Below are positions 33,715 to 35,780 of a stretch of 35,780 nucleotides of DNA, piece after piece; position 1 is the first letter of the stretch; each line of letters begins with the position of its first letter. The DNA comes from Bacteroidales bacterium (lineage in GTDB: Bacteria > Bacteroidota > Bacteroidia > Bacteroidales > UBA12170), in the NCBI GenBank assembly GCA_021158405.1, contig JAGGUP010000164.1, positions 1 through 35,780 on the forward strand, given 5' to 3'. The notes under the pieces were generated by a model that worked only from the letters and a program-made list of their open reading frames with translations, had not been told where the DNA came from and made no database searches. A program made the translations under genes and the position numbers.

Positions 33715-34977
33715 ATGAAAGAGAGAATCAATGTACAAGTATCTTCAGAAATTGGTGACTTAGAAGCCGTCCTTTTACACACACCCGGAAGTGAAGTTGA
33801 AAATATGACTCCACAGAATGCGGAGCGCGCTTTGTATTCCGATATTCTAAATCTTACCGTTGCGACTCAAGAATATAGCGAACTTCATCAAGTATTAAAC
33901 AAGCTTACTTCTACTTTTCAGATAAAAGATCTCTTATTCGATATTTTAAAAAATGACAAAGTACGCGAAAATATGATTCATCGGATTGTGCAAACTGAAC
34001 ATTTGGAAGCCTACGAACCCTATCTTCTTGATTTAGACAATCAAGAACTTGCACGTCAATTGATTGAAGGAGGGATGATGATAAAAAATAATCTGACTCG
34101 TTTTCTTGATCCTGATCGGTTTAGCCTAAAACCTTTGCATAATTTCTTTTTTACACGTGATGCTTCCATGACGATAAATAATAAAGTCCTGATTGGAAAA
34201 ATGGCAAGTAAAGTGCGCGACAGGGAGTCTTTAATCATGGAAAACATCTTCGATTTTCATCCCAATTTCAATATAAAAACAGTAAATCCTTTGAGCTTTA
34301 CCGGCAATACGGATAAAATTACCATAGAAGGTGGTGATGTATTGATTGCAAGAGAAGATATTTTAGTTATTGGCCATGGACCACGTACAACCTCACAAGG
34401 AATTGATTTTGTTATTGAATGCTTGAAAAACACAAAAAAAAGGCGACATATTATAGTTCAGGAGCTACCACATTCTCCAGAGTCTTTTATCCATTTAGAT
34501 ATGGCATTTACTTTTCTTGATAAAGATAAATGCATGGTGTATGAACCTGTAATCCTCCAACAAAATCGTTACAAGACAATTCATATTATCATCGACGGAG
34601 AAAAAGTAGAAAGTATTAAAGAAGTAGATAATATTCTGGTGGCTCTCAAATCTTTGGGAATGGATATGGAACCCATCGTTTGTGGTGGCTCTAAAGATGA
34701 GTTCACTATGGAGCGCGAGCAGTGGCACAGCGGCACCAATTTCTTTGCTGTAGGTCCGGGAAAAGTAATAGGCTATGGAAGAAATGAACATACTATCAAT
34801 GAAATGAATAAACATGGATTTGAGGTATTAAAAGCGCAAGATGTAATTCAAGACAGAATTAAATTAAACGATTACCAAAAATACGTGATTACAATAGAAG
34901 GTTCTGAATTAGCTCGTGGTGGTGGTGGCGCGCGTTGTATGACTCTGCCACTCGCACGTAAAGCAGTTGATTGGTAA
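33715..34977 (+). CDS. arcA: Arginine deiminase
   Basis: 420 aa. Hydrolyses L-arginine to citrulline and ammonia, the first step of the arginine deiminase pathway, which yields ATP without oxygen. The catalytic set of the guanidino-group-modifying family is complete: FFTRDASM (Asp), TIEGGDVLIA (Glu-Gly-Gly-Asp), HLDMAFTFLD (His), and the nucleophile Cys408 in GGGGARCMTLP. Length matches characterised deiminases (about 410-420). The next steps, ornithine carbamoyltransferase and carbamate kinase, and the antiporter are not in the window. The rsmI-like gene begins 1 bp after its stop, so the two are likely cotranscribed. Confidence 0.93.
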   Translation: MKERINVQVSSEIGDLEAVLLHTPGSEVENMTPQNAERALYSDILNLTVATQEYSELHQVLNKLTSTFQIKDLLFDILKNDKVRENMIHRIVQTEHLEAYEPYLLDLDNQELARQLIEGGMMIKNNLTRFLDPDRFSLKPLHNFFFTRDASMTINNKVLIGKMASKVRDRESLIMENIFDFHPNFNIKTVNPLSFTGNTDKITIEGGDVLIAREDILVIGHGPRTTSQGIDFVIECLKNTKKRRHIIVQELPHSPESFIHLDMAFTFLDKDKCMVYEPVILQQNRYKTIHIIIDGEKVESIKEVDNILVALKSLGMDMEPIVCGGSKDEFTMEREQWHSGTNFFAVGPGKVIGYGRNEHTINEMNKHGFEVLKAQDVIQDRIKLNDYQKYVITIEGSELARGGGGARCMTLPLARKAVDW

Positions 34978-34978
34978 C

Positions 34979-35695
34979 ATGAAGCAAACAGGAAAATTAT
35001 ATCTAATCCCTAATTCGCTGGGCTCGGACGATTTAAATGCAATCCTTCCCCAAGAGAATTTTAATATTATTAAAAATATCCAAACATTTATTGTTGAGAA
35101 TTTACGTACTGCACGTAGGTTTTTATCAAAGGCTGGTCATAGTGGCAATATAGATAAACTCGATTTCTTTATTTTAAATGAACATACAAATACCAACGAA
35201 CTAAGCGATTATCTGGAAACTATTAAGCAAGGAAAAGACATCGGTTTACTTTCAGATGCAGGCGTTCCTTGTGTAGCAGATCCGGGCGCTGATATCGTAA
35301 GCATGGCACAAAATCAAGGAATTCAAGTAGTTCCATTGGTTGGTCCCTCTTCTATTCTGATGGGATTAATGGCTTCGGGATTTAACGGACAGAATTTTGC
35401 TTTTGTAGGTTATTTGCCAAGAGAGCAAAGCGAACGCAATAAAAGAATAAAAGAGCTTGAAACGAGAGTTTATAAAGAAGAGCAAACCCAGCTTTTTATT
35501 GAAACGCCCTACCGGAATAATCAGATGTTTGAAAGTTTGTTGGGGCAATGCAATCCTGAAACTAAAGTATGTGTGGCCTGCGAAATCAGTCTTGAAACAG
35601 AATATATTGTTACTCACAAAGTGAAGGACTGGAAAAAGTTAAAGACGAAAATCGATTTAAAGAAGCGGAATACGTTGTTTCTGATTTATAAATAG
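34979..35695 (+). CDS. RsmI-family SAM-dependent methyltransferase
   Basis: 238 aa from ATG 34979, which directly follows the arginine deiminase stop; a TTG start four codons earlier would overlap it. The tetrapyrrole-methylase fold is shown by LYLIPNSLGSDD, GKDIGLLSDAGVPCVADPGADIVSMA, VVPLVGPSSILMGLMASGFNGQNFAFVGYLP, and FIETPYRNNQMFESLL. RsmI methylates the 2'-OH of C1402 in 16S rRNA. This short form, with a divergent N-terminus (full RsmI has about 280 aa with GTLYVVATPIGNL), is common in Bacteroidota, so rRNA methylation is likely but not certain. The minus-strand intron remnant begins right at its 3' end. Confidence 0.87.
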   Translation: MKQTGKLYLIPNSLGSDDLNAILPQENFNIIKNIQTFIVENLRTARRFLSKAGHSGNIDKLDFFILNEHTNTNELSDYLETIKQGKDIGLLSDAGVPCVADPGADIVSMAQNQGIQVVPLVGPSSILMGLMASGFNGQNFAFVGYLPREQSERNKRIKELETRVYKEEQTQLFIETPYRNNQMFESLLGQCNPETKVCVACEISLETEYIVTHKVKDWKKLKTKIDLKKRNTLFLIYK

Positions 35696-35780
35696 CAGAT
35701 AAAGCTCTTAGCCGTGTGCCAGTAGCCTTTTCTCGTGTTCGCCCACTCCCAAGCCTTGTATTTATTGATACCAAGCCTGA
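35686..35780 (-). pseudogene. Group II intron reverse transcriptase/maturase, truncated C-terminus
   Basis: Minus-strand reading enters from the window edge and gives RLGINKYKAWEWANTRKGYW followed by HTAKSF, which matches the conserved C-terminal end of group II intron-encoded reverse transcriptases (LGI.K..A..WANTRK.YW..A.S.I). Normally about 20 more residues follow (SPIL...LTN/SNE-type), then the intron RNA domains V and VI. Here the frame runs at once into the 3' end of the methyltransferase gene and stops at 35686-35688 (ICYL-stop). The element is therefore truncated at about 35697. Most of the gene lies beyond the window. Confidence 0.6.

Overview
The window is chromosomal DNA from a member of the Bacteroidota, most likely an anaerobic or facultative Bacteroidales-type lineage. 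The supporting signs are AT-rich DNA, promoters of the TAnnTTTG (-7) type with no Shine-Dalgarno sequences, a fused SecDF, OmpA proteins with TPR/PD40 repeats, a type IX secretion (T9SS) C-terminal sorting domain, a BtuG-type surface lipoprotein, and intergenic spacers full of short palindromic dispersed repeats. [FeFe]-hydrogenase maturases and arginine deiminase point to an anaerobic lifestyle. No rRNA, tRNA, CRISPR array, phage or intact insertion sequence was seen.

Layout. 0.2-4.8 kb: an OmpA/TPR/PD40 envelope protein, the maturase HydE, and a convergent cardiolipin synthase. 4.8-8.1 kb: a 163-bp palindromic element, rimO and a dihydrolipoyl dehydrogenase. 8.4-14.4 kb: the maturase HydG, a class III aminotransferase bracketed by related dispersed repeats, and a GH92 mannosidase lipoprotein. 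14.5-19.2 kb: a vitamin B12 uptake unit, consisting of a cobalamin riboswitch, a BtuB-like receptor, a BtuG-like surface lipoprotein and a BtuF-like binding lipoprotein. 19.2-21.2 kb: RseC-like protein (minus strand), a T9SS cargo protein with TolB-like repeats, and the small SRP RNA gene. 21.4-24.8 kb: a NatAB-type ABC exporter, a repeat-rich spacer, a small outer-membrane barrel protein and a possible gene remnant. 24.9-32.1 kb: secDF with a clear terminator, then tatA/B, a second OmpA protein with an unusual C-terminal domain, and purM. 32.3-35.8 kb: peptidase T, arginine deiminase, an RsmI-type methyltransferase, and, at the right edge on the minus strand, the truncated C-terminus of a group II intron reverse transcriptase.

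How the genes work together. Most are housekeeping or envelope functions. HydE and HydG are separate transcription units about 5 kb apart, but their promoters share a CRP/FNR-like TTGTGA-N6-TAACA sequence, so they may be co-regulated. The B12 unit is a coherent outer-membrane capture and binding module, but its inner-membrane permease and ATPase are not here. SecDF, TatA/B, the T9SS cargo and two OmpA proteins all concern protein export and the envelope.

I did not find a clearly new multi-gene system. The most unusual items are the palindromic element in front of rimO, the shared hyd box, the B12 riboswitch carrying hairpins that resemble genome repeats, the OmpA protein with a retropepsin-like tail apparently lacking the catalytic Asp, and the group II intron remnant.
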